Assembly (NCBI RefSeq): GCF_051622035.1
Contig: NC_135358.1
Span: forward strand, 932,501-996,500
Direction of reading: 5' to 3'
Length of the DNA: 64,000 bases
Origin: Arctopsyche grandis
Taxonomy: Eukaryota; Arthropoda; Insecta; Trichoptera; Hydropsychidae
In this document: one piece after another, positions 1-10,580 of the stretch
How positions within the stretch are numbered: the first letter of the stretch is position 1
Layout of the letters: each line of letters starts with the position of its first letter
Made by a program: the position numbers and the translations under genes
The notes under the pieces: generated by a model
Databases searched by the model: none
What the model was told of the DNA's origin: nothing
The model's input: the letters and a program-made list of their open reading frames with translations, nothing else

Positions 1-476
1 GCACCGTCCTTCAAAGGTTAAAGTGGAAAGTTTAATTTATAATTTGTAAATAAATAAAAATACTGAATATTTATTTAAAGTATTTTTATCCGTATTAAAT
101 ATTAAGATTATATTTATTGAATCTTCAAATGAATTCATTTCCATCATGAGAAAATTGAAAATTTTTCAAAAATAATCATGTAATGTATCACGATTTCATC
201 TATTTTTTATTATTTACTAATCTAATGTGATAGCGACGTGTTATTACAAAAAAGTAAAAAGATAATAACTAACAATCAATCAAAACCATTTAAATATATT
301 TGGTATAATATGTACATACATATATACCTACATAATTCATACATACCATGTAGCTCTGAATAACATTTTAATATAATTTTTTTTACAAAATTTTCCAATT
401 TCACAATGTTCATTCGCCGTTTTAAAAAAAACATTTTTGTTTATCAAAATAATTAAATTTTATTTTTTTTCTATAG

Positions 477-527
477 AGGTGTGCTTCACACTCAAACCTA
501 CCCTTCGAAGAGGTCAATTTTTGCTAA
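477..527 (+). pseudogene. LRRCT-end fragment of an LRR-family gene
   Basis: Reads R-C-A-S-H-S-N-L-P-F-E-E-V-N-F-C-stop, nearly identical to the last 17 codons of LRR-1. A T-rich tract ending in CTATAG lies directly upstream, so it resembles a splice acceptor feeding a final exon. In all other copies this stretch is continuous with the preceding LRR exon. Either it is a scrap, or the last exon of a gene whose body lies left of the window; a possible donor (CAAAG/GTTAAAGT) lies at about 16/17. Fragment is more likely. Confidence 0.6.
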
Positions 528-1300
528 GAATAATCTTAAAATGGTTTTTATTATTAAAAAAAAATTCATATCGAACAATTTAAGATTAAGTTTAATGATG
601 ATCCGTCAACCGGAAATTGCAGTTAACTCTTGTTCGATTAAATATGTGTGTTCCTATAACCCTTTAAATATGTGTGTTCTTTACAAAAATCCAGTAGAGT
701 CCTTGTACCAATTTCATGTAAATAAAAAATTGATAAGTCAGAAGTGAGATTTTTTCTTCTAAGATATGTAAGTCAAAAATATTGTGACCATACTATTTTT
801 TCCAAACAACTGAACGTATCGAGCTGAAAATTTATATTTTTCTTCTTTATGTACTAACTTAAAATCGATAAGCTTAGAATTAGAATAAAATTATTTCTAT
901 CTATGATATTTTATGCTTATATTATAATATAACAAATAATTATATTTAGTAACGAAAAAATTTTAAACAAAATCCAACAATCGGAAGTAGAACTTTTGTC
1001 TTGTATAATTTTTAATCACTAAAAACAAGTTACACATTTAATGTTTATATTTTTTTAAGAAATCACGCACATACCTACATACATATGTATATGTATATGT
1101 ACTAAGGAATTTAAATAACCGAAGCATACATTAATTTGATAATGTGCCGAAGGCGTAGTGAATTGACGATTTTATGGGACGAAATTGCGGTTCCGCTTTA
1201 AATCATTGACTGATTTAATGTCATGTATAAAGTTAAATATTCTCGTTATTTTGGAATTGTTACAGAAATATATATTTTACTATTAAAAAAAAATCATACG
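528..1300. other. Intergenic, with a diverged dispersed repeat
   Basis: No gene seen. About 780-1020 resembles stretches at 8630-8880, 30180-30480 (other strand) and 38790-38830, sharing a CCGGAAGTAGAACTTTTGTC-like core and an 'AACTGAACGTATCGAGCTGAAA' -like start. This is an unclassified dispersed repeat. Confidence 0.4.
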
Positions 1301-1574
1301 TTTGTTAGTAAAGTCTGTGATTAACAGAATAATATTTATGGCACGCAGCTTTTTCAGGTTAGTATACATGGGTGTGTTATAAATTATTTTTAGGGATTTA
1401 TTTTGTATCATATGGAGCTTGGAGGTTAATATTGGAAGCGTTATTCCATACAGGTGCAGCATACATAGGTTAGTAATGGTAATATGAGCGCGCGATATAA
1501 TTTTATTTTATTTCGAGTTGATAAAGAACTATGGCGATTAAATATTGAGTATATTGAGAATATACCCCGCATCG
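1301..1574 (-). mobile_element. Jockey-like LINE fragment (ORF2 C-terminal part)
   Basis: Closely matches 17546-17815, the distal part of ORF2 in the large LINE at 17-23 kb, in the same orientation. It includes the shared stretches around GAGCGCGCGATATAATTTTA and AACTATGGCGATTAAATATT. It lacks both the LINE 3' end and the upstream RT, so it is an internal scrap. 1575-1985 holds no further recognisable feature. Confidence 0.75.
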
Positions 1575-1989
1575 TCTGTAGCAATATATGAAGTTTTGTG
1601 ATCATTGGATAATTTGTCCAGAATCAGACTAATGCAATGTGTTATGAAAAAAATGATTACCAATTAATCAAAAGCATTTAAATATATTTATATAATATGT
1701 TTGTTATATGTACAGACATATTTATTATATATGTAAATATAGCTCTAAATAAAAAATATGTAGTTTTCCCACAACATTACATAATTAGCAATATTAATTA
1801 TGAAATAAATCTATTTTTTGTTCATCATAATCACTTAATCTCATTTATCTCAGAACAATGTCCATGCTGGTCGAAAACTTATCATTTAACAAAACACAAT
1901 TAATCAGTAATGATTTTGCTGATTATTTGAGTCAATATTGTATGTACATATGTACATATGTATGTACATGAACCTACGTAGATACATTC

Positions 1990-2021
1990 ATTCTGAGAAA
2001 TAATAGTATATACTGCGGACG
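1990..2021 (+). promoter_or_regulatory. Inr + DPE core promoter of LRR-1
   Basis: Initiator-like TTCATTC with its A at 1990, and GGACG at 2017-2021, i.e. +28 to +32 from that A. The start codon follows at 2039. No TATA box is evident at the usual distance. Spacing matches the fly DPE rule; function is inferred. Confidence 0.6.
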
Positions 2022-2038
2022 CTTCACTACCGAAAGCT

Positions 2039-3333
2039 ATGGCTGTTACAGGGTTGGTATTTTACGTATTCAGAAAATATATATATATATATATATATCT
2101 ATGTACATATGTATAATAAGTATTAAGAACTATAATAATTAGCGGATCACCCGTTTTAAATTTCACAGATATTTTATTGCAAAAGGAATGATATTCTTAG
2201 CGTGTTTCCTGGCTATTTGTCAGGTTACCCAGTCCTATACTGTCTCAAAAAACGAAAAAAAACCTTATTTAGCACCAGCATGCAATTCTACTGAATATGA
2301 AATTGGTATATACCAGATGGATTGCAATGGTGTTAATGTAAATGACTTGACAAGAATGATAGAAGTAGAACTTGCGGTAAATATTTATTTTTTACGGAAT
2401 TTTTATTCATGATATTCCAATGATTTTTATTGTAATATTTATATAATTGCTATAGTCATTTGTTTGTTAATTAAATATAATTCATGACTTATATAATTAG
2501 ATGCGTTTAAAACTATAGAAAAATAATATAAATTTTGATTTACTTTTTAGACTTCTCCAACCGGAAAACGAAACATTGATTTTCTAACTATACGAGATCT
2601 GAAGGTTGACAGCGGAAAATTATCCCAAAATTGGATTAGTACGACAAGTTTTCGTATATCATATCTCGATTTGATTTCAACGGAAATCAAAAGCATTGAG
2701 AACAATGCATTCAAAGGGTACGCATTCGAAGAATTGATACTATTGCAATTACAAGAAATGAAAATCGATACATTAGAAGAAGGAACATTTGAAGGCCTAC
2801 AGTCGTTAAGAGGACTGTCACTAAGCAAATGCGAAGTCAATAACATTAACCAAAATGCCTTAAAAGCAGTAGCATCTAATTTGGAATTGATGTACATGGT
2901 ATTTATGAAATTGCCTTTGAATCCGAAAAATTTGACTGGATCAGTTCCTTTACCTCGACTCACCGAAGTTGGTCTGGTATATAATAAAATACCGAGCTTA
3001 GACGCTGAGTCGTTCTCTCATATAAATCCAGAGTTCGTTTATTTGCATTGGAACCAAATTGAAAGTATTGGTTGTGGTACTTTCGAAAAGATGACTTCGT
3101 TGAAGAAGTTATGGTTGGACAGCAATCGTCTCACCACAATGAATTCATGCGTTTTAGGAAATGCAGTGATAAATAGCCTGGGACAAAACGTCATGACGAT
3201 CGGAGATAATAGTTGGAATTGTAACTGTGAATTGAATTGGTTGAAACAATTAAAAATCCAGAAAAAACTATACGGCATCCCGAGGTGTGCTTCACACTCA
3301 AATCTACCCTTCGAAGAAGTCAACTTTTGCTAA
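2039..3333 (+). CDS. LRR-1: secreted leucine-rich-repeat protein
   Basis: Exons 2039-2052, 2169-2376 and 2551-3333; 334 aa. Exon 1 gives M-A-V-T-G and joins in phase 2 to exon 2. The signal peptide is short: the roughly 10 residues present in most paralogues between Y-F-x-A-K and the hydrophobic core are missing (core M-I-F-L-A-C-F-L-A-I, about residues 12-24). N-cap cysteines are near residues 43 and 57. Exon 3 holds about eight LRRs, sequons including N-L-T, the internal pair G-C-G-T-F / S-C-V-L-G, and an LRRCT with W-N-C-N-C-E-L-N-W-L. The protein stops directly after the last cap cysteine (V-N-F-C). Introns are 116 and 174 nt with GT-AG ends; the first contains a short TA run. It is likely extracellular and ligand-binding; the ligand is unknown. 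It belongs to the diverged half of the family. Confidence 0.85.
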
Positions 3334-4509
3334 GAATCTAAAAATCGTTAAAAAAAAATTATAATTGAATTGAAAATTGTTAAATATACGAATTGAAATT
3401 TAAAATGTGTGTTAATTGATCCCAGTATTCACTTGTAATATAAAACGAATATGTTATGTGAAAACCAAAAAACAAAAAACAAAATATTAAATTTATTTTA
3501 TATCTATTAATTTATATATAGAAATATACATATGTATGTATACATGCATGATAAATAGTGAATACACAAATAAAATATTTTTTTCATTTTTGTATCATAA
3601 TGAATTTTATTTTAAGATATGAACCAAACGTAATTAATGCAATATCAGGTGACATTTCTGTAAAAAAATTCCTCCTACATATGTGTGTAATTGAACAATG
3701 CAATATAATGACAATCAATCATCAGATTAACGGTTGAATACATACATGATATGTACATATGTACATTAAATAGATGTCTGCAATAGTATGTATACAAACG
3801 AGAAAACCGATATTTTTTTGATTTTTATTCTATTGTCGTCTAACTATCAAGTCAATCGCTGAGAAATTGATACCTTCGAATTTGAATTTAATTTTAATTA
3901 AAATGATTACATTACATCTCAGTGGTTCTTAAGCTGTGGTCGTAATTGTTTTATCAGTTTCGAAGGAAATATCATTTGAATTCTGAATACATTTTTTTTT
4001 CAAATATAGTACTAAATCACGCAAAAAAAATAGGACTGGTATTTTAAAAAAAATAGCCGAACAATTTAATAAATATGCAGCATGCAGTATGCAAAATAAA
4101 AATTAGAAAACAAAATTATCAGATTAATTTATACCAGTAATCTTTTAATCACCTAAAACTAGTAAAATATTTCATCCATACAATACTTTTAAGAATAAAC
4201 GTATTTAAAAAGATTTGAAATGTATTGACGTGTAGATTTATTTCCAATTATTTAATTGGATATAATATATAAATTTCATCAAATCAAGATATCGTATGAA
4301 AATTTTCCAATGTCTTACGATATTATTTTATAATTATTTAAACAACGCTATGAGCGTATGACAACATGCACATTCTTCGTAAAACAGTGTTGTTAATGTT
4401 TTATAATACTTTATAATAGCTAATTATATATTAACAGATATTTTGTTACAAAAGAAGATAAGATTAGACAGATAATTTGTTTGAAAACTACATAGATGCC
4501 ACCCTCGCT
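3334..4509. other. Intergenic, no gene seen
   Basis: The LRR-1 3' flank has AATAAA-type signals near 3569. The rest is AT-rich, with CATATGTATGTA-type simple sequence and no convincing coding or RNA feature. Confidence 0.4.
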
Positions 4510-4852
4510 ATTTGATTGAATACTCGGTGAATATTTGTTACTCGATTGAAAATCATTTGAACCTTTTGAATCCGGCTGGCAGCACCCGACTCGATGTTCG
4601 ATTCAATCACGGACTATTTAATTAAGCATAACTATTTTTTGTAATCGGAAAGTAATTTAAACAATTAGAATCTGATTGACGACACCCGACTCGATATCCA
4701 ACTCCATCACGAAGCATTTAATCTAACAATATTATGATATTCGGAAAATAATTAAAACAATTTAACCCGGGTGACCACACCCGATTCCAAATTCGATTAA
4801 CTCACCGAATATTCAATCGAGTATCAAGAATTCACCGAGTATTCAATTAAAT
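4510..4852. mobile_element. Foldback/MITE-like element with 41-bp inverted ends
   Basis: The left end (4510-4550) and right end (4812-4852) are inverted copies of about 41 bp with about five mismatches; both contain ATTGAATACTCGGTGAAT or its complement. Between them is a degenerate direct repeat of about 100 bp, about 2.5 copies, each with a CACCCGA(C/T)TC core (around 4582, 4687 and 4778). No clear target-site duplication is visible, so the family is unassigned. Confidence 0.6.
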
Positions 4853-4923
4853 TTAGATTTAAATATGGAGCGTTTTATCAACCATTATTACTTTTTTTAT
4901 ATTTTGTTTTCGGACTTTTTGTG

Positions 4924-5066
4924 GCTGGACCTTTAACCGGTTGGACGATTTTCGGTCGGATTTTTTATCAGCTGGGTTTTTTATCGTCTGGATCACTTAT
5001 CAGGTGGATCTTCCTTCATGGTACCTTTGTCATTGGATCTTATATCATTGGACCTTATGTCGTGAT
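4924..5066 (+). repeat. Degenerate 16-bp tandem repeat, about 9 units
   Basis: Successive units resemble TGGATCTTTTATCGTC: CTGGACCTTTAACCGG, TTGGACGATTTTCGGT, CGGATTTTTTATCAGC, TGGGTTTTTTATCGTC, TGGATCACTTATCAGG and so on. An open frame through it is a by-product of the repeat. Confidence 0.6.
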
Positions 5067-5222
5067 ACGCATCCACACACCTAATGATTCTGTAAATTGT
5101 CTACCTATTTATATATATTTACTCACGGACATTGTTTTGTCTTAATGCCTTTGAACATTAAAAATACCGTTAAAAAAGGTGCCGGAATACCGTTCCCCGT
5201 ATTACATGACAAAAATAGCCCT
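5067..5222 (+). repeat. Dispersed repeat R1 (partial copy)
   Basis: Shares the CTAATGATTCTG ... GTACTCACGGACATTGTT ... CATTAAAAATACCGTTAAAA series, and the GGTGCCGGAATACCGTTCC end, with 9950-10258 and 38930-39310. Only the distal part is present here. Class unknown; no terminal repeats recognised. Confidence 0.5.
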
Positions 5223-5880
5223 GCATATGTATGTAAGTAAACTTTTCCCGAGTGCCTTGGTACTCTGTATCCTATATACATAATTCACTAGTACTAAGCA
5301 TACTCGAGTTCTCACCCATAATGTGGAGCCCTAGTGATAGGGTCCATTTTCTGAGAATCGATAAAGTGCAGAGAAAGTTTCTCAGATATACCTACATGGT
5401 CGTTTACGGTCGCTATCCCTGGCTCTATCCACTGGCGTATCTACTGGAAGCACTAGGTTATAATTCACGGCGTAGAGTATATCTAGGGAATCATTTTTAT
5501 AAACTACTGATTGGATTGGTGTGCAATCCTCAAATTCTTGCTAAATTGAACTTCAATGTTCCCAGCAAACTCGGATAAATTAGATAGCGCTATTTATTCT
5601 CCTCACGCGAGGCACGTACCAGTTTGATGGTTTTGTCGCCTGTCGCCAGGGGCATCAAGCTCCTCAACCGAATTTCTATTGGTTTGGATTTGTTTAATCT
5701 AAAATATACTGATCTGGTTGCTACGATCCCAAACTAAGGACTTTTTAGTTTGGGATCGTAGCATGTTCCATTTTCATATTTGTTTTATTCTTATCATTAT
5801 TTGTTTTTAATTATGGTTATTTTTTTTCATCTAATTGTTTAAGTACCCTAAGATCGTACTCGATAAATATTGGGTATAAT
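5223..5880 (+). mobile_element. 5'-truncated LINE, C-terminal end of ORF2 and 3' UTR
   Basis: The frame at 5252-5578 reads V-Q-R-K-F-L-R-Y and W-L-Y-P-L-A-Y-L-L-E-A-L-G-Y-N-S, recognisably related to the C-terminal tail of the RT protein at 61585-63192 (V-Q-K-A-F-L-R-F ... L-L-G-M-L-G-Y-N-S). The 3' UTR-like region runs to a TAATAAATGAAAT end around 5880. No RT core is left. Confidence 0.65.
5720..5762. repeat. Perfect 18-bp inverted repeat (hairpin)
   Basis: GCTACGATCCCAAACTAA, a 7-nt loop, then its exact complement TTAGTTTGGGATCGTAGC. It lies in the 3' UTR-like part of the LINE fragment. It could be a 3'-end recognition structure of that LINE or a small inverted duplication. Confidence 0.8.
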
Positions 5881-6014
5881 AAATGAAATTGCAATTGTGA
5901 TTTGGACTGGTTAAAACAGTTGAAATTAACAATAAAATCTCAGACGACCCAAAATGTGCATCTCATTCAAATCTACCTTATGAAGATGTTAATTTTTCCA
6001 ACGAGGAAGATTGA
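5881..6014 (+). pseudogene. LRRCT fragment of an LRR-family gene
   Basis: Begins within N-C-D-L-D-W-L-K-Q-L-K of the C-terminal cap and ends at the usual E-E-D-stop. Compared with LRR-3 and LRR-5 it lacks one base in the A-run of K-I-N-N-K, which shifts the frame, and the final cap cysteine is serine (V-N-F-S). Downstream sequence matches the family's 3' flank (AATATACTAATTGATAATAATC). It is a dead 3' scrap left when the LINE end at 5880 joined here. 6015-6525 contains nothing else recognisable. Confidence 0.8.
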
Positions 6015-6525
6015 AGCCATTACAATAAACAACCGATCAGATTTGTAAAACAAAAAAATTAAAGATGGATTGTTAACTTTCACATATTATATATTTATTA
6101 TTTGTAATTCAATTCTAAAAAATATACTAATTGATAATAATCAGATACAATTTGTTTTTATTTTTTATCCCGATTTTAAACATAATCAACTAATATTTTT
6201 AGTTAAGAACCGTACATGGGAACGGGGAAAAACTTAAAAATAAATATTATCGGTGAAAGCTTTGAACAAATTAGTATGTTTATGAAGTTGTTAAAAATGA
6301 CTTAATTTGGGTAAATTATTGGAATTAAATACAATTCACCTCAAATTAAAATACTTAATTATTTTAAAGAAGTAGTAGTTTAAAGACGTAGTCACCTTGA
6401 TCAGTAAATCTTTCTTATCTCAAAACAGTTTAAATGAAATGATTGCAGAACTTAATCAAACTAATCAATGATGTTGTTAATAATTAAGATAAATCCATTA
6501 TTTGTTAAAATATAGCCACACTTTC

Positions 6526-6557
6526 ATTCTGAGAATATTGGGCGATAAAAACGGACG
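6526..6557 (+). promoter_or_regulatory. Inr + DPE core promoter of LRR-2
   Basis: TTTCATTCTG with the initiator A at 6526 (TCATTC fits the fly Inr consensus) and GGACG at 6553-6557, +28 to +32. The start codon is at 6575 in CACCATGG. Confidence 0.65.
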
Positions 6558-6574
6558 TTTTGTTATCAAACACC

Positions 6575-7034
6575 ATGGCTATTATCGGGTTGGTGTTCTC
6601 TATTTTGTGTAAGTATAATTAACACTAAAAAAATTGATATTAGATGAACATTTAAAATTTCACAGATATTTTGCGGAGAAATGGAAATTAGGCCGGATCG
6701 ATTTCGGAAAGATTTTACTGTTGTGTTTCGCGATTATATTTCCGGTTACGCATTCCTACGCAGTCCAAAAAAATGAACCAAAACTTGTATTTGAACCAAG
6801 ATGTTTTACTGATATTTTAAGTAAAAATTTCAATATAGAATGTGAAGATGTAAATGTAAATGACTTGACAGCGATGATAGAAGAAGAAATTAAGGTAGAC
6901 ATACATTTTTGCTAATAATAGAAAATAAATTGTAATTAAATTATAATTTAAAATTTGATTTTTATTTTGTTTAAAATGGTTACATTTATGTATATATAGT
7001 ATATTTTCAAATATATGTATGTATATAACAGTAT

Positions 7035-7123
<89 letters not shown>

Positions 7124-8077
7124 GTATAAAATATATACAAAATTTAATTTAATTCGTAATAAGTTATAATATAATATACATACACATTTATTAAGCATTT
7201 TTGTAATAAAATACTTGTATGTACATATGTATGAATGTATGTGCAGAGCAAACAAAATAAAAAATATTTACAGAATTCTCCCATCGGAAAGCCAACTATA
7301 GATACTCTAATAATACGAAATCTATCTATTGAAAACGGAAAATTATCCCAGAATTGGATTAATACAACAATCTTCCGTATTTCAGTACTTGAAATACATT
7401 CGGCAAAAACCAACAGCATTGAAAACAAGGCATTTGTAGGATATGCTTTCGAAAATTTGCATTATTTACATTTACGAGATATGAAAATTGATACACTAGA
7501 AGAAGGTACATTTGAAGGACTAAAATCATTGGCAGCGCTGGATTTAAGTGGCTTGGAAGTCAATCACATCAACGAAAACGCTTTGAAATTTGTAGCACCT
7601 AGATTAGAATTATTGTTCGTGAACTCTATGGTATTGCCATTCAATCCAACAAATTTAACTGGAACTGTCGATCTACCTCGAATTTCAGCTACTGTAATGT
7701 CAATCAATAGAATGTCAAATATCGACTCCAGATCATTCGCCCAAATATCAAATATTAAAACAGTGTATCTGAACTGGAATGAAATTGAAAGCATCGACTG
7801 TGGAACTTTCCAGAAGATGACATCGATGGATCAGTTGTCGTTGAATAGCAATCAACTTACTACATTAGATCCTTGCGTTTTCGGCGACGAGATTATAAGT
7901 AACTTAAAACCATACACTTTAAATCTGGCGAGAAATAAATGGAATTGTGATTGTGATTTGGACTGGTTGAAGCAGTTGAAAATCGACAATAAAGTCTCAG
8001 ACTACCCAACGTGTGCGTCACATTCAGATCTACCGTTCGAAGATGTCGATTTTTGCGAGGAGGAAGATTTAAAGTAA
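6575..8077 (+). CDS. LRR-2: secreted leucine-rich-repeat protein
   Basis: Exons 6575-6588, 6666-6894 and 7274-8077; 348 aa. Exon 1 (M-A-I-I-G) joins exon 2 in phase 2; exon 3 starts in phase 0 at N-S-P-I-G-K. An n-region of about 20 residues precedes the hydrophobic core I-L-L-L-C-F-A-I-I-F, with likely cleavage after T-H-S. The N-cap has R-C-F-T-D ... I-E-C. LRRs span about residues 90-300. The N-T-T sequon lies near residue 111, with N-L-T in the middle. The LRRCT covers about 302-342 with N-K-W-N-C-D-C-D-L-D-W-L and closing D-F-C. The acidic tail ends E-E-E-D-L-K. Eight cysteines in the mature part suggest four disulfides. Intron 2 (379 nt) carries a long TA microsatellite. It is probably an extracellular recognition protein; similarity to short arthropod secreted LRR proteins is by architecture only. 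Confidence 0.85.
7038..7120. repeat. (TA)n microsatellite
   Basis: About 41 TA units in intron 2 of LRR-2. Open frames reading alternating Y-I through it are not genes. Confidence 0.95.
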
Positions 8078-9117
8078 TTAAAATGATCAACTGATTAGAT
8101 TTATAATATAAAAAAGACTCAAGATGTGTTTTACATGATTCAAGTTTAAAATATACCAATTGATAATATGCAGATAAATGTGTGTTTTTTTGGGTTCCAA
8201 TACTTTATACACAATAAACTTAATATAATCGACGGAAGCTTTGAACGTATCACTGCTTTTATGTTTGTGAAAAGATTAAAAATGAAATTTCCGGGAATTT
8301 TTAAATAACAACATACCAAAGAACATTTAAAATTAAATTACCTAACTATTTAAAAGGAGATCGGGAATACAACTTTTTTACATTTTTGTTTTATTCTCCT
8401 TAATTATATTTTTTAATGAACATACAATATATGTATAAAATATACGGCTTTTTTTAAAAAGGTTCTGGAACTCACTTCATGTCAAGCATTTTATTAAATA
8501 AATTTATATTAAAATATCATCTTTTGTAATCGTGTGAAAATTTGAACTCTCCATTTTAACTCAGAATCGATCACTGATCATATTTAAATGTGTGTGTGTG
8601 TATCTATGTATCTATGACACAGTCAGACCTATCGAACTGAAACTTAATATTGGTTACTGAAATGCATATTGATACGGCATAATTTTTTTTTCAAATTTTT
8701 AAATTGACTGCAAGTGGTACCTCTCTTTATAGGTGTCCTGATTTTTTGGAATTCAAGTATCTCCTAAACCACTCAACGAATCAGACTGTAACTTTTGTAC
8801 TTGTAATAAAAAATGATAAAGTTCATACACTAATATTTTTTGAATATATTTACCTCAGCCGGAAGTAGTACTTTTGCTGTAGAGAATCCAGATATTTTAT
8901 GGTTTTTTCAGAAACCTTGGGAGGTTTGAATCAATTGAGTTCAAGTTTAGTAAAGAAACCTTCGGATAAGTTTGAGCTTAATTTTAGTAAAGTTCCATCA
9001 GCCAGGAATTGAGTTTTTTGTGACCTTTATATATGTAAATATGTGCTCTTCCGAAAAATGTCCACTATGTATTTAGAATGGTCAAAAATTTTGTAACTAT
9101 TAAATATTAATTTGATT
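8078..9117. other. LRR-2 3' flank and dispersed repeat R3
   Basis: 8100-8330 is the family 3' flank (AATATACCAATTGATAATATGC, then the ATAATCGACGGAAGCTTTGA segment shared with LRR-5 and LRR-6). About 8560-9030 is a copy of an unclassified dispersed repeat with CTATCGAACTGAAACTT and GCCGGAAGTAGTACTTTTGC. No gene seen. Confidence 0.45.
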
Positions 9118-9167
9118 TTTGATTTTTAAATGCTTTTTATTATTACGAAATTATGTTCACAATACAT

Positions 9168-9273
<106 letters not shown>

Positions 9274-9577
9274 AATAGCTACCGATCTACTGATCATGTT
9301 CTATTTTACAATTTTAATTTAATTTGGTTAGTAATCATAGTATTATATTATTTTAATTTTAATGTACAGCATAATAGGAAAAAGAGCTCAAAAACCTATT
9401 TACAATTCTTATAAATGCTCATAATACATCTAATACATAATATTAATTAAAGACTTTGTAAAGTTGATGACCTAAAGCAGATTGTATTTAGGTAATCTGT
9501 GTTTATACATGAAGGGTATAGACATTTTGTTGTAATCACCGAGACTCTTCACAAGTTTGTGTTAGAATGGTTATTAG

Positions 9578-9729
9578 TAGAGATCGGACCGGAAGCGTGC
9601 TGTTCATTGTTAATTGTTGCTGTGCATTGTTCAATTTTATGAAAAACCTCTTTTTTTGCACTCTAGCTTTGTAAATAGATCCAAAACGCCCTGATTCCTG
9701 GAGAAACCACGCTTCCTACCCGCCCTTTA
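9578..9729. mobile_element. hAT-type MITE inside a LINE
   Basis: 152 bp with imperfect terminal inverted repeats: left TAGAGATCGGACCGGAAGCG, right end complement TAAAGGGCGGGTAGGAAGCG. It is flanked by GTTATTAG (9570-9577) and GTTAATTAG (9730-9738), an imperfect 8-bp duplication. The left end matches the MITE at 14369-14501. The uninterrupted LINE copy at 17490-17530 gives the empty site. Confidence 0.8.
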
Positions 9730-9949
9730 GTTAATTAGTGGTTGTGTCATAGAATCTACTGATTAATTATATAGTTAATAAAAAAAATTATTTGTATTAT
9801 TTATATACTTAGAGTTTATAGGGTTTTAGTTAAAATTCATAAATGAGCTATGGGTATTTTTTTTAAAACAATATTTCACATTCTTATTTTGACCTTTTGT
9901 CTGTCACTGTTGAATATAGTTTTTTTTATTATTTTTAAATTCCTCAAAA

Positions 9950-10258
9950 CATAGGTACATAAAGTCGTGGGTTGGTCACATCCGATTTATTTTTCCTTGA
10001 GCCATCATTTTTATCTGTTGTAGGATCATTTATCGCTTCTTCAAGATGACGCGCAAGATATTAATAATTATTCCACATAGCCGAAACTGAACAAAAACTA
10101 GATGCCACACATCAGGTCAGTACTTAAAACTCTTCCAATTTTTAGCATCAACACGTCTAATGATTCTGGACATTGTCTATATGTACTCACGGACATTGTT
10201 GTGTCTTAATACTTTTAAGCATTAAAAATACTGTTGAAAAAGATGCCGTTGGTTAGCC
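9950..10258 (+). repeat. Dispersed repeat R1
   Basis: From about GGTACATAAAGTCGTGGGTT through ATTATTCCACATAGCCGAAA to the ACGGACATTGTT end. Closely matches 38930-39310 and partly 5067-5222. No coding frame, no obvious inverted ends; family unknown. Confidence 0.6.
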
Positions 10259-10531
10259 AATAAAACCGAAGGGTTGGTCAATAATCCCCTGGTTGATGAT
10301 TGTAATGGAGTGATAACATTCTAATAAATGGCCAAAGAATCGTATGACAGGCTAACCACAATTCAAAAATCACCTGCTTCTTCACATCGATCATCAAATC
10401 TTACTTATCTCAAAAAAATTCAAATGATAAAATTAATATAATCAAATTAATCAATAATGTTGTTATCAATTAAGGTATTTTATCATTCAGACTTAAGACA
10501 TATTTTACAAAATGTGTACAGCCACACTTTA

Positions 10532-10563
10532 ATTCTCAGAGAGGTTGGCGAAGAAATCGAACG
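10532..10563 (+). promoter_or_regulatory. Inr + DPE-like core promoter of LRR-3
   Basis: TTAATTC with the +1 A at 10532 and GAACG at 10559-10563 (+28 to +32). The DPE second base is A rather than G, but the spacing is kept. Confidence 0.5.
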
Positions 10564-10580
10564 TTTCTCTATCGATCACC

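Noticed and set aside
2547-2963. Long minus-strand frames opposite each LRR exon 3 (also 7564-7794, 11381-11752, 15289-15627, 37236-37667, 45991-46374, 54123-54467 and others)
   Set aside because: They recur in the same place in every paralogue and follow from the codon pattern of the LRR repeats; no independent start context or domain.
4921-5145. 74-codon frame
   Set aside because: Lies on the 16-bp degenerate tandem repeat.
6575-6608. Alternative exon-1 donors 18-21 nt beyond the 14-nt donor at young loci
   Set aside because: They are in phase at some loci only (not LRR-1 or LRR-4) and weaker or shifted at others; kept only for LRR-7 and as an option for LRR-9.
6817-7255. Frames reading repeated Y-I across TA tracts (also 9119-9414)
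   Set aside because: Translation of a microsatellite.
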